DNA of 64,000 bases from Polynucleobacter sp. AM-25C3 (GTDB taxonomy: Bacteria > Pseudomonadota > Gammaproteobacteria > Burkholderiales > Burkholderiaceae): positions 1 through 64,000 of the forward strand of contig NZ_JACVOS010000002.1 of NCBI RefSeq assembly GCF_018882335.1. The letters run 5' to 3'. Positions within the stretch are counted from its first letter, which is position 1; each line of letters begins with the position of its first letter. Under the pieces are notes generated by a model. It saw only the letters and a program-made list of their open reading frames with translations. It did not search any database and was not told where the DNA came from. The position numbers and the translations under genes were made by a program. This document shows positions 7,896-17,264 of the stretch, piece by piece.

Positions 7896-8894
7896 ATGAT
7901 CAATCAATCCCCTAAGCGGATTTTGCGTAGATTTGCTTTTTTGGCTTTGGGTATTTGTAGTGCTCTGCCATTCGCTGCAAGTGCGCAACAAGCCTTTCCA
8001 ACTAAACCGATTCGCTTGATTGTGGGTTTTGCTCCTGGCGGTGGCACTGATATCGTTGCACGCGCAATTGCTCCAAAGATGAGTGAAATCTTGGGTCAAA
8101 GCGTCATTATTGAAAATAAGTCTGGCGCTGCAGGCACTATTGGCGCAGACCTAGTTGCCAAATCTAATCCGGACGGATGCACCTTACTCATGGGGCATTC
8201 CAACTCCAATGCGATTTCTCCATTTGTATTAAAGAACGTACCTTACAACCCAGCAACAGACTTCACCCCCATTACTTATTTGGGTTATGTGCCTAACGTG
8301 TTAGTTGTTAAATCCTCGCTTCCAGTTAACTCAGTAGCGCAATTGATTTCCTTAGCTAAGCAGAACCCGGGGCAGATGACTTATGGTTCATCTGGTATTG
8401 GCAGTACACAGCATTTAGCAGGGGCCTTGTTCTCTAAGATTGCTGGTGTAGAAATGAATCACGTTCCTTATAAGGGAAGCGGTCAGGCGATTGTGGATTT
8501 ATTGGGCGGTCAAATCACAATGAACTTTGATACCTTGCCACCAAACCTACAGCAGATTCGTCAGGGCAACCTAAAGGCTTTAGCAATCTCCACTCCGAAG
8601 CGTTTGTCACTGCTTCCTAACGTGCCTACATTCAATGAAGTGGGCATTGTTGGCTTTGATGTCACCAATTGGTATTCTGTCATGGGTCCAAAAGGCATGG
8701 ATCCTACTGTAGTCAATAGGATCGATCAAGCAGTCAAGGCAGCGACTAACGATCCAGAGATTAAGAAAACATTGGATGCTCAAGGCTTGCAGCCAGAAGG
8801 CCCAGCAACGCCAGCAGCCTTCAGTCTTTTCTTGGCAGGCGAGTTAGCAAAGTATCAACGCTTGGTAAAGAGCTTGAATATCAAGTCTGAATAA
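7896..8894 (+). CDS. Bug-family (TctC-like) periplasmic solute-binding protein
   Basis: The start at 7896 is supported by GGAG six bases upstream and gives 332 residues with a basic N-terminus and signal peptide ending near FAASAQQ. The mature part opens with [26 protein letters not shown], typical of the Bordetella uptake gene (tripartite tricarboxylate transporter receptor) family, which is greatly expanded in Burkholderiales. Members bind carboxylates and similar solutes. No TctA/TctB membrane genes are adjacent, as is usual for orphan Bug proteins. The divergent CoA-transferase suggests the ligand is an organic acid. Confidence 0.88.
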   Translation: MINQSPKRILRRFAFLALGICSALPFAASAQQAFPTKPIRLIVGFAPGGGTDIVARAIAPKMSEILGQSVIIENKSGAAGTIGADLVAKSNPDGCTLLMGHSNSNAISPFVLKNVPYNPATDFTPITYLGYVPNVLVVKSSLPVNSVAQLISLAKQNPGQMTYGSSGIGSTQHLAGALFSKIAGVEMNHVPYKGSGQAIVDLLGGQITMNFDTLPPNLQQIRQGNLKALAISTPKRLSLLPNVPTFNEVGIVGFDVTNWYSVMGPKGMDPTVVNRIDQAVKAATNDPEIKKTLDAQGLQPEGPATPAAFSLFLAGELAKYQRLVKSLNIKSE

Positions 8895-8930
8895 TTTCTA
8901 GAATCAGCTTATTCAGTTATAGTATTTAGC

Positions 8931-8966
8931 AACCCTCTCTCTTGAATGAGGGAGGGTTTTTTATTT
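8931..8966 (+). terminator. Intrinsic terminator whose 3' arm carries the next gene's Shine-Dalgarno
   Basis: An 11-bp stem (8931-8941 with 8948-8958, one G-T pair) with a 6-nt loop is followed by TTTTTT. The downstream arm contains GGAGGG, 11 bases before the ATG at 8968, so the hairpin should end transcription of the Bug gene. If read through, it would hide the crotonase ribosome site. Confidence 0.8.
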
Positions 8967-8967
8967 C

Positions 8968-9768
8968 ATGACAACAGATAATCTCAATCCAGAGCAACTT
9001 GCTGAAGTCCGCTTAGAACTTCGCAATGGCATTGCCTATATTACCTTTGACCATGTTGCCGCTCGCAATGCGATGACGGTGGGGATGTATCAAAGCCTCA
9101 AAACCATTTGTGAAGATTTGACTAGCAGTTCTGCAGCACGTGTTGCTATCTTGCGTGGCGCTGGTGGCAAGTCCTTTGTGTCGGGAAGTGACATCGCTCA
9201 GTTTGCGGGCTTTCAGAATGGCGATGATGGGATTCGTTATGAAGAGGGAATTGATCGCTATCTCGCCCCATTGGCGATGTTACCCATTCCAACCATTGCA
9301 GTGATTGATGGTATGGCCGTCGGCGGAGGCCTTGCGATTGCCAGTTGCTGCGATTTTCGAATCTCCACACCCGATGCCCGCTTTGGAGTACCCATTGCTA
9401 AAACATTAGGAAATTGTTTGTCCGCTAGTAATGTGGCTTGGCTCGTGACGCATCTAGGTGTCACTATTGTTAAGCGGATGCTGTTATTGGCCGAGCTTGT
9501 AACTGCACCTGATCTACTTAAACAAGGCTATCTCTTGGCTACTTATCCTGCGGAATCTCTTGAGAGTGAAGCAAATGGGTTGGCGGAAAGATTAATGAAG
9601 CTTGCACCTATCACACAGAAATCTACCAAACAAACCTTAGCAAGAATCATAAAAAATAACTTACCGGATTGCAATGACTTAATTCGGGAATGCTATGGCA
9701 GTAATGATTTTAAGAGTGGGGTTACTGCCTTCTTGGATGGGAAGCCACCCATTTGGACTGGAAAGTAA
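8968..9768 (+). CDS. Crotonase-superfamily protein (enoyl-CoA hydratase/isomerase-like) with replaced catalytic glutamates
   Basis: The 266-residue protein has crotonase landmarks: GKSFVSGSDIAQF (oxyanion and CoA region, residues 67-79), DGMAVGGGLAIASCCDF and ARFGVPIAKTLGNCLS. In classical enoyl-CoA hydratase the two catalytic glutamates follow GGGC and FGQP. Here the matching positions are Ala123 and Ile143, so simple hydration is unlikely. It may be an isomerase, decarboxylase or hydrolase of the superfamily. The gene follows the Bug receptor and CoA-transferase pair. Its only ribosome site lies inside the preceding terminator stem. Family certain, reaction unknown. Confidence 0.8.
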   Translation: MTTDNLNPEQLAEVRLELRNGIAYITFDHVAARNAMTVGMYQSLKTICEDLTSSSAARVAILRGAGGKSFVSGSDIAQFAGFQNGDDGIRYEEGIDRYLAPLAMLPIPTIAVIDGMAVGGGLAIASCCDFRISTPDARFGVPIAKTLGNCLSASNVAWLVTHLGVTIVKRMLLLAELVTAPDLLKQGYLLATYPAESLESEANGLAERLMKLAPITQKSTKQTLARIIKNNLPDCNDLIRECYGSNDFKSGVTAFLDGKPPIWTGK

Positions 9769-9796
9769 TCCAAGTCTCTTAGAAAATTCCTAGAGC

Positions 9797-11014
9797 TTAC
9801 AAAAACATCTCTTGTAAATTATTGAGATAGCGCAAACCCTGTTCGGTTGCTTTGAGTTTGTTGGGGTTTGGATCTAGCAAACCTTTCTTACTCGCCTCAT
9901 CCAATCCCTTTGACACGACGTTCAGTGGTAAGCCGGTGCGCTCACTAAAAGTAACGGTATCTACGCCATCAGTCAGGCGCAAGGCATTGAGCATGAATTC
10001 AAAAGGAAGATCCTTGGCGGGAATCTCTCTGGCTTCTATCAAGGCATTACCTTTGTTTTCCATTGCCTGCATATAGGTTTCTGGATGGCGCTCTCTCACT
10101 TGGCGAGTAATTTTGTCTGGAAAGGAAATCTTTCCATGAGCGCCTGCTCCAATGCCGATGTAATCACCAAAGCGCCAGTAATTGAGATTGTGTTTGCACT
10201 CTTGACCTTTCTTGGCATACGCAGAAACTTCATAGCGCCGATAACCCGCTGCCTCTAGAAGTGCTAAGTTTTGCTCAAAGATCGCATCAATTTCATCTTC
10301 GTTTGGCAGCTTGGGAGGAAAGTTGGCAAAGTAGGTGTTGGGCTCTAACGTTAAGTTATAGAAAGAGAGGTGCGGCGTCTTGAAAGAGAGGGCAGTTTCA
10401 ATATCGGCCTTTGCAGCTTCTAAAGTTTGATTTGGTAATCCGAACATTAAATCAAGATTGACAGATTTAAAGTGTTGCAGGGCAATCTCAATCGCGCGCT
10501 TTGCTTCATCACCGTTATGAATTCTCCCCAAGGCTTTGAGTTGCTCATCTTGAAAACTCTGAATACCTAAAGAGACCCGATTGATTCCTGCTTTAGCAAA
10601 GCCAGCCAATTTTTCTGTCTCGACTGAGCCAGGATTCGCCTCCATGGTGATCTCGCAATCAGGCTCTAAGTTCACGCGTGCCCGAATGGCAGAGACCAAT
10701 TCATTCATCCCATTAGCTGATAGCAAGCTAGGTGTACCACCACCAATAAAGATGCTGTGTACTTGGCGACCCCAAACGCGGGGCAATTCTGTTTCTAGAT
10801 CAGCAATGAGTGCCTTGATATAACGCGCCTCATCAAATGCTTGATTACCTTCTTTGATCTGATGCGAATTAAAGTCGCAGTAAGGACACTTCTTTTCGCA
10901 CCACGGAAAGTGGATGTACAAAGATAGTGGGGGAAGCGCGCTCAATTTTGGCGCAGTCGCCAAAATAGGATTGAGGGTATTAAGCACGGTTTTGGAGTTG
11001 TGCGATGAGTTCAC
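9797..11014 (-). CDS. hemW: HemW-type radical SAM protein (coproporphyrinogen oxidase-like haem chaperone)
   Basis: The 405-residue protein has the radical SAM cluster motif CEKKCPYCDF (Cys39, Cys43, Cys46) and a GGGTPS segment that binds SAM. The family includes oxygen-independent coproporphyrinogen III oxidase HemN, but HemW members are shorter and act in haem delivery to proteins. Gene order after rdgB matches the yggW/hemW neighbourhood of proteobacteria. The start is GTG and lies 35 bp inside the 3' end of rdgB; a slightly later start near the SLYIHFPW segment cannot be excluded. Confidence 0.88.
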   Translation of the reverse strand: MNSSHNSKTVLNTLNPILATAPKLSALPPLSLYIHFPWCEKKCPYCDFNSHQIKEGNQAFDEARYIKALIADLETELPRVWGRQVHSIFIGGGTPSLLSANGMNELVSAIRARVNLEPDCEITMEANPGSVETEKLAGFAKAGINRVSLGIQSFQDEQLKALGRIHNGDEAKRAIEIALQHFKSVNLDLMFGLPNQTLEAAKADIETALSFKTPHLSFYNLTLEPNTYFANFPPKLPNEDEIDAIFEQNLALLEAAGYRRYEVSAYAKKGQECKHNLNYWRFGDYIGIGAGAHGKISFPDKITRQVRERHPETYMQAMENKGNALIEAREIPAKDLPFEFMLNALRLTDGVDTVTFSERTGLPLNVVSKGLDEASKKGLLDPNPNKLKATEQGLRYLNNLQEMFL

Positions 11015-11570
11015 GCAAGGCTTGACCGCGATGGCTGATGAGGTTTTTCTCAGAAGGCTCTAATTCAGCGGCGGTGTTGCCTAGCTCAGGTAAAAAGAAA
11101 TGGGGGTCATAACCAAAGCCGTGAGAACCTTTAGCCTCATCCATGATCTGGCCATACCAACGGGTTTGCACAATCAGAGGTTCTGGATCATTCGCGCTAT
11201 TGACCATCACCAGTGCGCAAACATAATGCGCTCCACGATCGGTCTTACCTTGGAGTGCTGTAATCAGTTTTTGATTGTTAGCAGCACTATCTCCATCGAC
11301 ACCTGCATAACGAGCTGAGTAGACGCCTGGTGCACCACCTAATGCATGAGCACAAATTCCAGAGTCATCGGCAAGTGCGGGTAGGCCACTCACGGCGCTG
11401 GCATGACGCGCCTTGGCAAGGGCGTTCTCAACAAAAGTGTGATGCGGCTCTTCCGTGGATGGAATGCCTAATTCACCTTGAGGGATCACCTGAAAATGAA
11501 AAGGCGCCAAAAGTTCCTGAAATTCGCGAACCTTGCCCGCATTGTTGGAGGCGAGAACGAGCTTTTGCAC
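10980..11570 (-). CDS. rdgB: XTP/dITP diphosphatase (RdgB/HAM1)
   Basis: The 196-residue protein starts MQKLVLASNNAGKVREF and contains ADDSGICAHAL and GFGYDPHFFLPE, the signature segments of the HAM1/RdgB house-cleaning pyrophosphatases. These hydrolyse XTP, dITP and ITP to monophosphates and keep deaminated purines out of DNA. It is 18 bp downstream of rph and overlaps hemW, so rph-rdgB-hemW form one minus-strand operon as in many proteobacteria. Confidence 0.93.
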   Translation of the reverse strand: MQKLVLASNNAGKVREFQELLAPFHFQVIPQGELGIPSTEEPHHTFVENALAKARHASAVSGLPALADDSGICAHALGGAPGVYSARYAGVDGDSAANNQKLITALQGKTDRGAHYVCALVMVNSANDPEPLIVQTRWYGQIMDEAKGSHGFGYDPHFFLPELGNTAAELEPSEKNLISHRGQALRELIAQLQNRA

Positions 11571-11588
11571 AATCTACCTTTTATCTTT

Positions 11589-12320
11589 TTATTTAAACGC
11601 TTCTTTTTGTAATTGGGTTAAATCACGAATACCTTCTTCAGCAAGATCTATCAATGCATTTAATTCAGCGCGGGAGAAAGCGGCGCCTTCAGCGGTGCCT
11701 TGTACTTCAATCATGCCGCCTTTGCCCGTCATGACGACATTCATATCGGTATCGCAAGAAGAGTCTTCCGGGTAATCTAAGTCGAGCACTGGGACACCTT
11801 GATAGATGCCAACTGAAATAGCAGCAACGCTATCGATGATGGGGTCTGCTTTGAGTGCGCCGCTTTCAAGAAGAGTGTTAATCGCATCACGTGCTGCAAC
11901 ATAGGCGCCAGTAATGGATGCAGTTCTAGTTCCCCCATCTGCTTGCAAGACATCACAATCTAAGTGGATTGTTCTTTCGCCCAATACTTTCAGGTCAAAG
12001 ACGCTGCGCATTGCACGACCGATCAAGCGCTGAATTTCTTGTGTGCGACCGGATTGTTTGCCGCGAGCAGCTTCGCGATCACTGCGGGTATGAGTAGAGC
12101 GGGGGAGCATGCCGTATTCCGCAGTAACCCAGCCTTCCCCTGAGCCTTTTTTGTGGGGAGGCACCTTTTCCAAAACGCTGGCAGTGCAGAGCACCTTAGT
12201 ATCGCCAAAGGCAATCAGGACTGAGCCTTCTGCATGCTTGGTAAAGGCGCGGCTGATGCTAACAGGGCGTAACTGGGTTGGGGTGCGGCCACTAGGGCGG
12301 TTGCAATTAGAGCTACTCAT
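11589..12320 (-). CDS. rph: Ribonuclease PH
   Basis: Started at [12 protein letters not shown] (AGGA nine bases upstream) the product is 243 residues, the usual RNase PH length. Two upstream methionines (12344, 12365) are in frame but less likely. Diagnostic segments are [27 protein letters not shown] and [16 protein letters not shown]. The enzyme is a phosphorolytic 3'-5' exoribonuclease that trims tRNA 3' ends and structured RNA. It leads the rph-rdgB-hemW operon and is divergent from yicC, sharing a short ~65-bp control region. Confidence 0.93.
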   Translation of the reverse strand: MSSSNCNRPSGRTPTQLRPVSISRAFTKHAEGSVLIAFGDTKVLCTASVLEKVPPHKKGSGEGWVTAEYGMLPRSTHTRSDREAARGKQSGRTQEIQRLIGRAMRSVFDLKVLGERTIHLDCDVLQADGGTRTASITGAYVAARDAINTLLESGALKADPIIDSVAAISVGIYQGVPVLDLDYPEDSSCDTDMNVVMTGKGGMIEVQGTAEGAAFSRAELNALIDLAEEGIRDLTQLQKEAFK

Positions 12321-12385
12321 CTGGTTTGATCCTGAATTGGTCATAAAGGGTTGGGTGGAATTCACAATGAATCTACAATGTCCCT

Positions 12386-13327
12386 ATGATATCGAGCATG
12401 ACTGGTTATGGCAGCGCTTCTCGCCAAGTCTCCCTGGGGGCTGGTGTAGTTGCTGATCTGCAAGTGGAATGTCGGGCTGTAAATAGCCGCTTTCTGGATT
12501 TGGGCTTTCGTCTTCCGGACGAGTGTCGCGGGGCTGAGCCTGCCTTACGAGAAATGGCTACCCAAAGCCTCTCCCGGGGCAAGGTCGAGTTTCGGGCTGC
12601 TTGGCGGGTCAATGCTGGTGCCGCTGGTGCGGCCAAGGCAAACCCCCATGCTTTAGGCGCTCTGAATAAAGATCGCTTAGATGCCTTATATACCCTGCAA
12701 GAGCATGCTCAAGTCGCGTTTCCCCATGCTGAAGCACTCTGTATTGCCGATATTTTGCGTTGGCCCGGCATTGTGTCTGAGCCCAGAGGTGAAGAAGATG
12801 GCTGGATTGCTGCTACTGTCGAAGCGGGCCGTGCGGCCTTAGCTGCCCTCATGGATAGTCGCCATGCAGAAGGTAAAGCCTTGGTCACAGTACTCACCAA
12901 TATCACTAGCAAGATGCGGGAGATTGTTAAGGTGATTGAACCCAAGGTGCCAGTCTATGTTGCTCAGTATCAAGAGAAACTCACAGAGCGTCTGGCTGAG
13001 GCATTGGCTGCTCAAGAGCAGGGCAAAGGTAACAGTGGGTCTGGCACAGAGCTGATGGAGCGCATTCGCCAAGAAGTAGTTCTCTATGCTGTTCGTATCG
13101 ACGTTGCTGAAGAGTTCGCCCGGCTCAAGACCCATCTTCAAGTAGTCGATACCGCGCTGGCAGGCAAGGGGCCGGTGGGCAAGCGTTTGGATTTCTTAAT
13201 GCAGGAACTCAATCGCGAAGCCAATACCTTGAGCTCTAAATCGGTTTCAGAAGAATGTACACAAGCAGCCTTAGAGCTCAAGCTCTTGATTGAGCAGATG
13301 CGTGAGCAAGTACAGAATTTAGAGTAA
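12386..13327 (+). CDS. yicC: YicC-family endoribonuclease
   Basis: The 313-residue protein begins MISSMTGYGSASRQ and ends with an MQELNREANTLSSKS segment, both hallmarks of the YicC family. E. coli YicC is an endoribonuclease linked to turnover of small RNA and stationary-phase fitness. Charged residues of the C-terminal segment (Glu, Arg, Glu) fit the proposed metal site. It sits 20 bp upstream of gmk and is likely co-transcribed, a common proteobacterial pairing. Confidence 0.88.
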   Translation: MISSMTGYGSASRQVSLGAGVVADLQVECRAVNSRFLDLGFRLPDECRGAEPALREMATQSLSRGKVEFRAAWRVNAGAAGAAKANPHALGALNKDRLDALYTLQEHAQVAFPHAEALCIADILRWPGIVSEPRGEEDGWIAATVEAGRAALAALMDSRHAEGKALVTVLTNITSKMREIVKVIEPKVPVYVAQYQEKLTERLAEALAAQEQGKGNSGSGTELMERIRQEVVLYAVRIDVAEEFARLKTHLQVVDTALAGKGPVGKRLDFLMQELNREANTLSSKSVSEECTQAALELKLLIEQMREQVQNLE

Positions 13328-13347
13328 TTGATATTTAGATAATCATT

Positions 13348-13998
13348 ATGGCCAGCCCTAAACTTAAACCCAATCTTTCTCCTGCCTATCAAGGTAGTAT
13401 GTTGATGATCGTTGCTCCATCGGGCGCTGGTAAATCATCCTTAGTCAATGCCTTGTTGCAAGAAGATGCAGCCCTCAAGCTTTCTCTTTCCACTACAACG
13501 CGCGCGCCAAGGCCGGGTGAAGTGGATGGCAAGGACTATCGCTTTATCAAAAGAGCGGAATTTATTGCAGAGCGTGACCAAGGTAATTTTTTAGAGCACG
13601 CTGAAGTGCATGGTAATTTTTACGGTACCTCAAAAGCCTGGATCGAAACCCAGATGAAAACTGGGCGCGATGTCATGTTGGAGATTGACTGGCAGGGCGC
13701 ACAACAGATTCGTCAAATCATTCCAGAAGTGCAGTGGATCTTTATCTTCCCGCCTTCATTTGAGGCCCTAGAGGAGCGCTTGCGCAAACGAGGGCAGGAC
13801 GATGAAGCCACCATTCAGAGAAGATTGGCAGCAGCGCATTTAGAGCTCCAACATGCCCATGAGGCAGATTTCATTGTGATCAATGATGATTTTGAGCAGG
13901 CATTGATTGATTTACGCCAGGTGGTTGCAGCTAGCCGCCTGCGCTCAGGCCCGATTATGGCTCGCAATCCTGCGCTTTTACTACGCCTTGGGGTCTAA
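13348..13998 (+). CDS. gmk: Guanylate kinase
   Basis: The 216-residue protein has the P-loop APSGAGKSS (residues 23-31) and the GMP-binding TTRAPRPGEVDGKDY segment. It phosphorylates GMP to GDP with ATP, in nucleotide metabolism and as a source of GDP/GTP for (p)ppGpp. A short variable N-terminal tail precedes the core. It lies just upstream of rpoZ and spoT, the classic gmk-rpoZ-spoT unit linking guanine nucleotides to the stringent response. Confidence 0.95.
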   Translation: MASPKLKPNLSPAYQGSMLMIVAPSGAGKSSLVNALLQEDAALKLSLSTTTRAPRPGEVDGKDYRFIKRAEFIAERDQGNFLEHAEVHGNFYGTSKAWIETQMKTGRDVMLEIDWQGAQQIRQIIPEVQWIFIFPPSFEALEERLRKRGQDDEATIQRRLAAAHLELQHAHEADFIVINDDFEQALIDLRQVVAASRLRSGPIMARNPALLLRLGV

Positions 13999-14043
13999 TC
14001 AGTTATCCTATAGGCATTGAAGCTAAATTTAAGTGAGTTCAGC

Positions 14044-14247
14044 ATGGCCCGTATTACTGTAGAAGATTGTCTAAAAACCATCCCCAATCGTTTTGAACTG
14101 GTATTGGCCGCGACTTATCGTGCACGTCAATTAGTTCAAGGTCACTCCCCACGTGTTGAGTCCAGAGATAAAGCAACTGTTGTTGCGTTGCGTGAAGTTG
14201 CTGCTGGTGTAACTGACCGTGACATGTTGACCAAAGTACCTTTGTAA
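14044..14247 (+). CDS. rpoZ: RNA polymerase omega subunit
   Basis: From the ATG of [20 protein letters not shown] the product is 67 residues, the normal omega length. The upstream in-frame ATG at 14017 adds nine atypical residues. Omega stabilises the beta' subunit and forms part of a (p)ppGpp site on the polymerase. Its position between gmk and spoT fits that role. A run of conserved residues ([16 protein letters not shown]) supports the call. Confidence 0.95.
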   Translation: MARITVEDCLKTIPNRFELVLAATYRARQLVQGHSPRVESRDKATVVALREVAAGVTDRDMLTKVPL

Positions 14248-14262
14248 TTCAGGGGTTCCGTC

Positions 14263-16608
14263 GTGGAGCTCCCCTTAGGCGACCCCAACACTTCGACATC
14301 CAAAGGTCAGGCCTCGCCTAAAGAGGCCAGCAAAAGCAATAAATCTTCGATCATCGCCACTCTGCTGGCGCAATCTAGTCGACATTTATTTGGGCCAACA
14401 TCTGCGCCCAACCTTCCTCTAAAGCATCAAGTTGTCTCGATCGAGGGACTCATTTCTAAGCTGACGTACTTAAAGCCGGAAGAGATTGCCTTAATTAAAA
14501 AAGCATTTCAGTTCTCCGACGCATCGCACTTAGGCCAGTACCGCCATAGTGGCGAACCTTACATCACTCATCCTGTCGCGGTTGCAGAACTTTGCGCTAC
14601 CTGGCGACTGGATGCGCCATCGATCATGGCCGCCTTATTGCATGATGTGATTGAAGATACGGGTTGTACGCAAGCAGACCTAGTAGAAAAGTTTGGTAGC
14701 AAGGTGGCTGAGCTGGTGGAGGGCTTAACTAAACTCGATAAGTTAGAGTTCCAAAGTCATGCTGAGGCACAGGCCGAGAGCTTCCGCAAAATGTTTATGG
14801 CGATGGCGCGTGATGTTCGCGTCATCCTCGTCAAGCTGGCTGACCGTACGCACAATATGCGCACCTTAGATGCCGTTCCCATGGAGAAGCGTCGCAGAGT
14901 TGCCGCTGAAACGATTGAGATTTACGCCCCGATTGCGCATCGTCTTGGTTTGAACATCATCTATCGTGACTTGCAGGATTTGAGTTTCCGTTTCTCGATG
15001 CCGATGCGCTTCAGAGTGATTGAGGGTGCAGTGAAGCGGGCGCGGGGCAATCGCAAGGAGATGGTTGAGAAGATTTTGCAGAATACTCGCATGTCGTTTG
15101 CAAAAGCCAACCTCGAGGTAGATCTGCGGGGCCGTGAAAAAACCCTCTTTAGTATTTACAATAAGATGCGCAGCAAGCATTTGAGTTTTTCTCAGGTGCT
15201 CGACGTATATGCTTTTAGGGTAACCGTCCACTCTATTGATGAGTGCTATCGCGCCTTAGGCTTATTACATTCTTTGTATAAGCCGATGCCAGGTAAATTT
15301 AAGGACTACATTGCGATTCCTAAGCTCAATGGCTACCAGTCCTTGCACACCACGCTTTTAGGGCCGTCTGGTGTGCCAGTTGAGTTTCAGATTCGTACGG
15401 GTGATATGCACGCTGTAGCCGAGGCAGGTGTCGCGGCGCACTGGGCCTACAAAGATGGCTCGCCTGATATGAGCGAGGTGCAAAATCGCGCACATCAGTG
15501 GCTACAGTCTTTGATCGATATTCAAGACAGTAGTGGCGATTCACAAGAATTCTTAGAGCACGTCAAAATTGATTTATTCCCGGATGCGGTTTATGTCTTT
15601 ACGCCCAAGGGGCAGATTAGAGCTTTGCCGCGGGGCGCCACCGCCTTAGACTTTGCCTACTCCATTCATAGTGATGTAGGTAATACCTGTGTGGCGGTCA
15701 AAATTAATGGCATGCAGCTTCCCCTGCGCAGCGAACTAAAGAACGGTGACATCATCGAGGTGGTGACATCGGCTAATTCTCAACCTAACCCAGGTTGGTT
15801 GGCATTTGTGAGAACAGGTAAAGCCCGTGCCTCCATTCGTCATTCACTCAAGACGAAGCACTATGCTGAGTCTTTGCAATTGGGCGAACGTCTTTTGGCT
15901 AATGCTTTGCGTCAACAAGGGGTAGATGCTGGATTACTCTCCCCGGAGATTTGGGAAAAACTCCTGCATTGGACTGGTGATAAAACCCGTGAAGAGGGTT
16001 GCGTCAATATCGCGCTGGGGCGCCGCTCTGCTCAAGAGTTAGCCATTCGCCTAAATATTTTGATTGATGATGAAGGCGGTACAGAGCAGATGCGTTTAGG
16101 TGCAGGTGACTGGGTTTCTCCTCAGCAAGAAACTATCTCCCACCATCATCAGCGTCAGGCTATTTTGGTAGATGGTCGCGAAGGCAATTCGATTAGCTTT
16201 CAAACTTGCTGCCATCCGATTCCGGGTGACAACATCATTGGTTACCTTGGCAAGGGTGAAGGCTTGCAGGTCCACACCAATGACTGCCCAGTGGCCCTCA
16301 GAATGTTATCCAGGGACAGTGATAAGTGGGTTGAGGTCGAGTGGGGCAAAGAAGTGAATCGGGAATTTGAGGTGGATCTCGCAATTGATACGCGTCAAGG
16401 CAAAGGGGTGTTAGCAAGAGTGGCCAGCAGCGTTACTGCTGCTGACTCCAACATCATGAATGTATCCATGAATGACCGCTATAAAGAAGATTCAGTGACA
16501 ATTCGCTTTACGATTCAGGTGTCAGATCGCTTACATCTTTCCAAGGTGATGCGCAGCTTGCGCACAAATCACGATGTGATGCGTGTGACCCGAGTACGAG
16601 TCAGCTAA
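14263..16608 (+). CDS. spoT: Bifunctional (p)ppGpp synthase/hydrolase (SpoT/Rel)
   Basis: The 781-residue protein starts at GTG, 16 bp after rpoZ. An ~60-residue variable N-terminal tail precedes the HD hydrolase domain, with His103, the His-Asp pair at 127-128 and Glu-Asp at 131-132 intact. The synthetase domain has FKDYIAIPKLNGYQSLHTT and EFQIRT segments. A TGS domain (TPKGQIRALPRGATALDFAY) and a C-terminal ACT domain follow. With an intact HD site it should both make and degrade the alarmone. No second RelA is in the window. Confidence 0.93.
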   Translation: MELPLGDPNTSTSKGQASPKEASKSNKSSIIATLLAQSSRHLFGPTSAPNLPLKHQVVSIEGLISKLTYLKPEEIALIKKAFQFSDASHLGQYRHSGEPYITHPVAVAELCATWRLDAPSIMAALLHDVIEDTGCTQADLVEKFGSKVAELVEGLTKLDKLEFQSHAEAQAESFRKMFMAMARDVRVILVKLADRTHNMRTLDAVPMEKRRRVAAETIEIYAPIAHRLGLNIIYRDLQDLSFRFSMPMRFRVIEGAVKRARGNRKEMVEKILQNTRMSFAKANLEVDLRGREKTLFSIYNKMRSKHLSFSQVLDVYAFRVTVHSIDECYRALGLLHSLYKPMPGKFKDYIAIPKLNGYQSLHTTLLGPSGVPVEFQIRTGDMHAVAEAGVAAHWAYKDGSPDMSEVQNRAHQWLQSLIDIQDSSGDSQEFLEHVKIDLFPDAVYVFTPKGQIRALPRGATALDFAYSIHSDVGNTCVAVKINGMQLPLRSELKNGDIIEVVTSANSQPNPGWLAFVRTGKARASIRHSLKTKHYAESLQLGERLLANALRQQGVDAGLLSPEIWEKLLHWTGDKTREEGCVNIALGRRSAQELAIRLNILIDDEGGTEQMRLGAGDWVSPQQETISHHHQRQAILVDGREGNSISFQTCCHPIPGDNIIGYLGKGEGLQVHTNDCPVALRMLSRDSDKWVEVEWGKEVNREFEVDLAIDTRQGKGVLARVASSVTAADSNIMNVSMNDRYKEDSVTIRFTIQVSDRLHLSKVMRSLRTNHDVMRVTRVRVS

Positions 16609-16624
16609 ACAAGCGCAACCCGCG

Positions 16625-17125
16625 TTACCGATACTGCACGTCTAGAATTTCAATCTCGGTAGGGCCTGTAGGCGTCTGAATTTTGACGCAATCGCCCAGA
16701 CGGGCTTTTATCAATGCCTTGGCAATCGGTGATACCCAGCTGACATGACCGCACTCTAAATCGACTTCATCGACCCCTACGATGGTGATAGAAGTCTTTT
16801 TGCCCGAATCTGCACCCTCTAGACTTTCATAGGTCACGGTAGCACCAAAAAAGACCTGTTCAGCGTCCGCTTCACCCGGTTTTCGGGCTAGGTTATCGAC
16901 AATAACGGCAAATTCTAGGCGTTTATTGAGGAAGCGAATCCGCCGATCAATCTCTCGAAGACGCTTTTTTCCATAGATGTAATCCCCGTTTTCTGAGCGG
17001 TCGCCATTGGAGGCGGCCCAGTGAACAATCTTGACAACCTCAGGCCGATCAAGGTTCAGGAGCTGTAAAAGCTCGCTTTTGATGCGTTCATGACCTGCGG
17101 GTGTGATGTAGTTCTTCTCTTCCAT
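16625..17125 (-). CDS. greB: Transcript cleavage factor GreB
   Basis: The 166-residue product from MEEKNYITPAGHERIKSEL is of GreB length. It has an N-terminal coiled coil with the basic and acidic tip segment GDRSENGDYIYGKKRLREIDRR and a C-terminal FKBP-like globule. KKRLREIDRRIRFL is characteristic of GreB rather than GreA. Gre factors enter the secondary channel of RNA polymerase and stimulate cleavage of backtracked RNA. It is convergent with spoT and divergent from tRNA-Arg, 18 bp away. A longer frame to 17218 would cross the tRNA and is rejected. Confidence 0.93.
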   Translation of the reverse strand: MEEKNYITPAGHERIKSELLQLLNLDRPEVVKIVHWAASNGDRSENGDYIYGKKRLREIDRRIRFLNKRLEFAVIVDNLARKPGEADAEQVFFGATVTYESLEGADSGKKTSITIVGVDEVDLECGHVSWVSPIAKALIKARLGDCVKIQTPTGPTEIEILDVQYR

Positions 17126-17143
17126 GGCATAATTATGGCTGTT

Positions 17144-17220
17144 GCGGCTGTAGCTCAGTTGGATAGAGTACTTGGCTACGAACCAAGGGGTCGTGGGTTC
17201 AATTCCTGCCAGCCGCACCA
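17144..17220 (+). tRNA. tRNA-Arg (anticodon ACG)
   Basis: A 77-nt cloverleaf with encoded CCA. The acceptor arm GCGGCTG pairs with CAGCCGC. The D-arm is TAGCTCAGTTGGATAGAG, the anticodon stem CTTGG/CCAAG with loop CTACGAA gives ACG, and the T-loop is TTCAATT. ACG is normally edited to ICG and reads CGU, CGC and CGA. Its promoter must lie within or beside the 5' end of greB. Confidence 0.96.
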
Positions 17221-17229
17221 GCTTATACA

Positions 17230-17264
17230 GGGCCTAGTTAAAAAACTAGGCCCTTTTTCTTTTT
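17230..17264 (+). terminator. Intrinsic terminator of tRNA-Arg
   Basis: A 10-bp perfect stem (17230-17239 with 17244-17253), AAAA loop and TTTTTCTTTTT tail follow the tRNA by 9 bp. Confidence 0.92.

Noticed and set aside
17126-17218. Longer greB start on the minus strand
   Set aside because: It would run across tRNA-Arg on the other strand; the MEEKNY start gives the normal GreB length.
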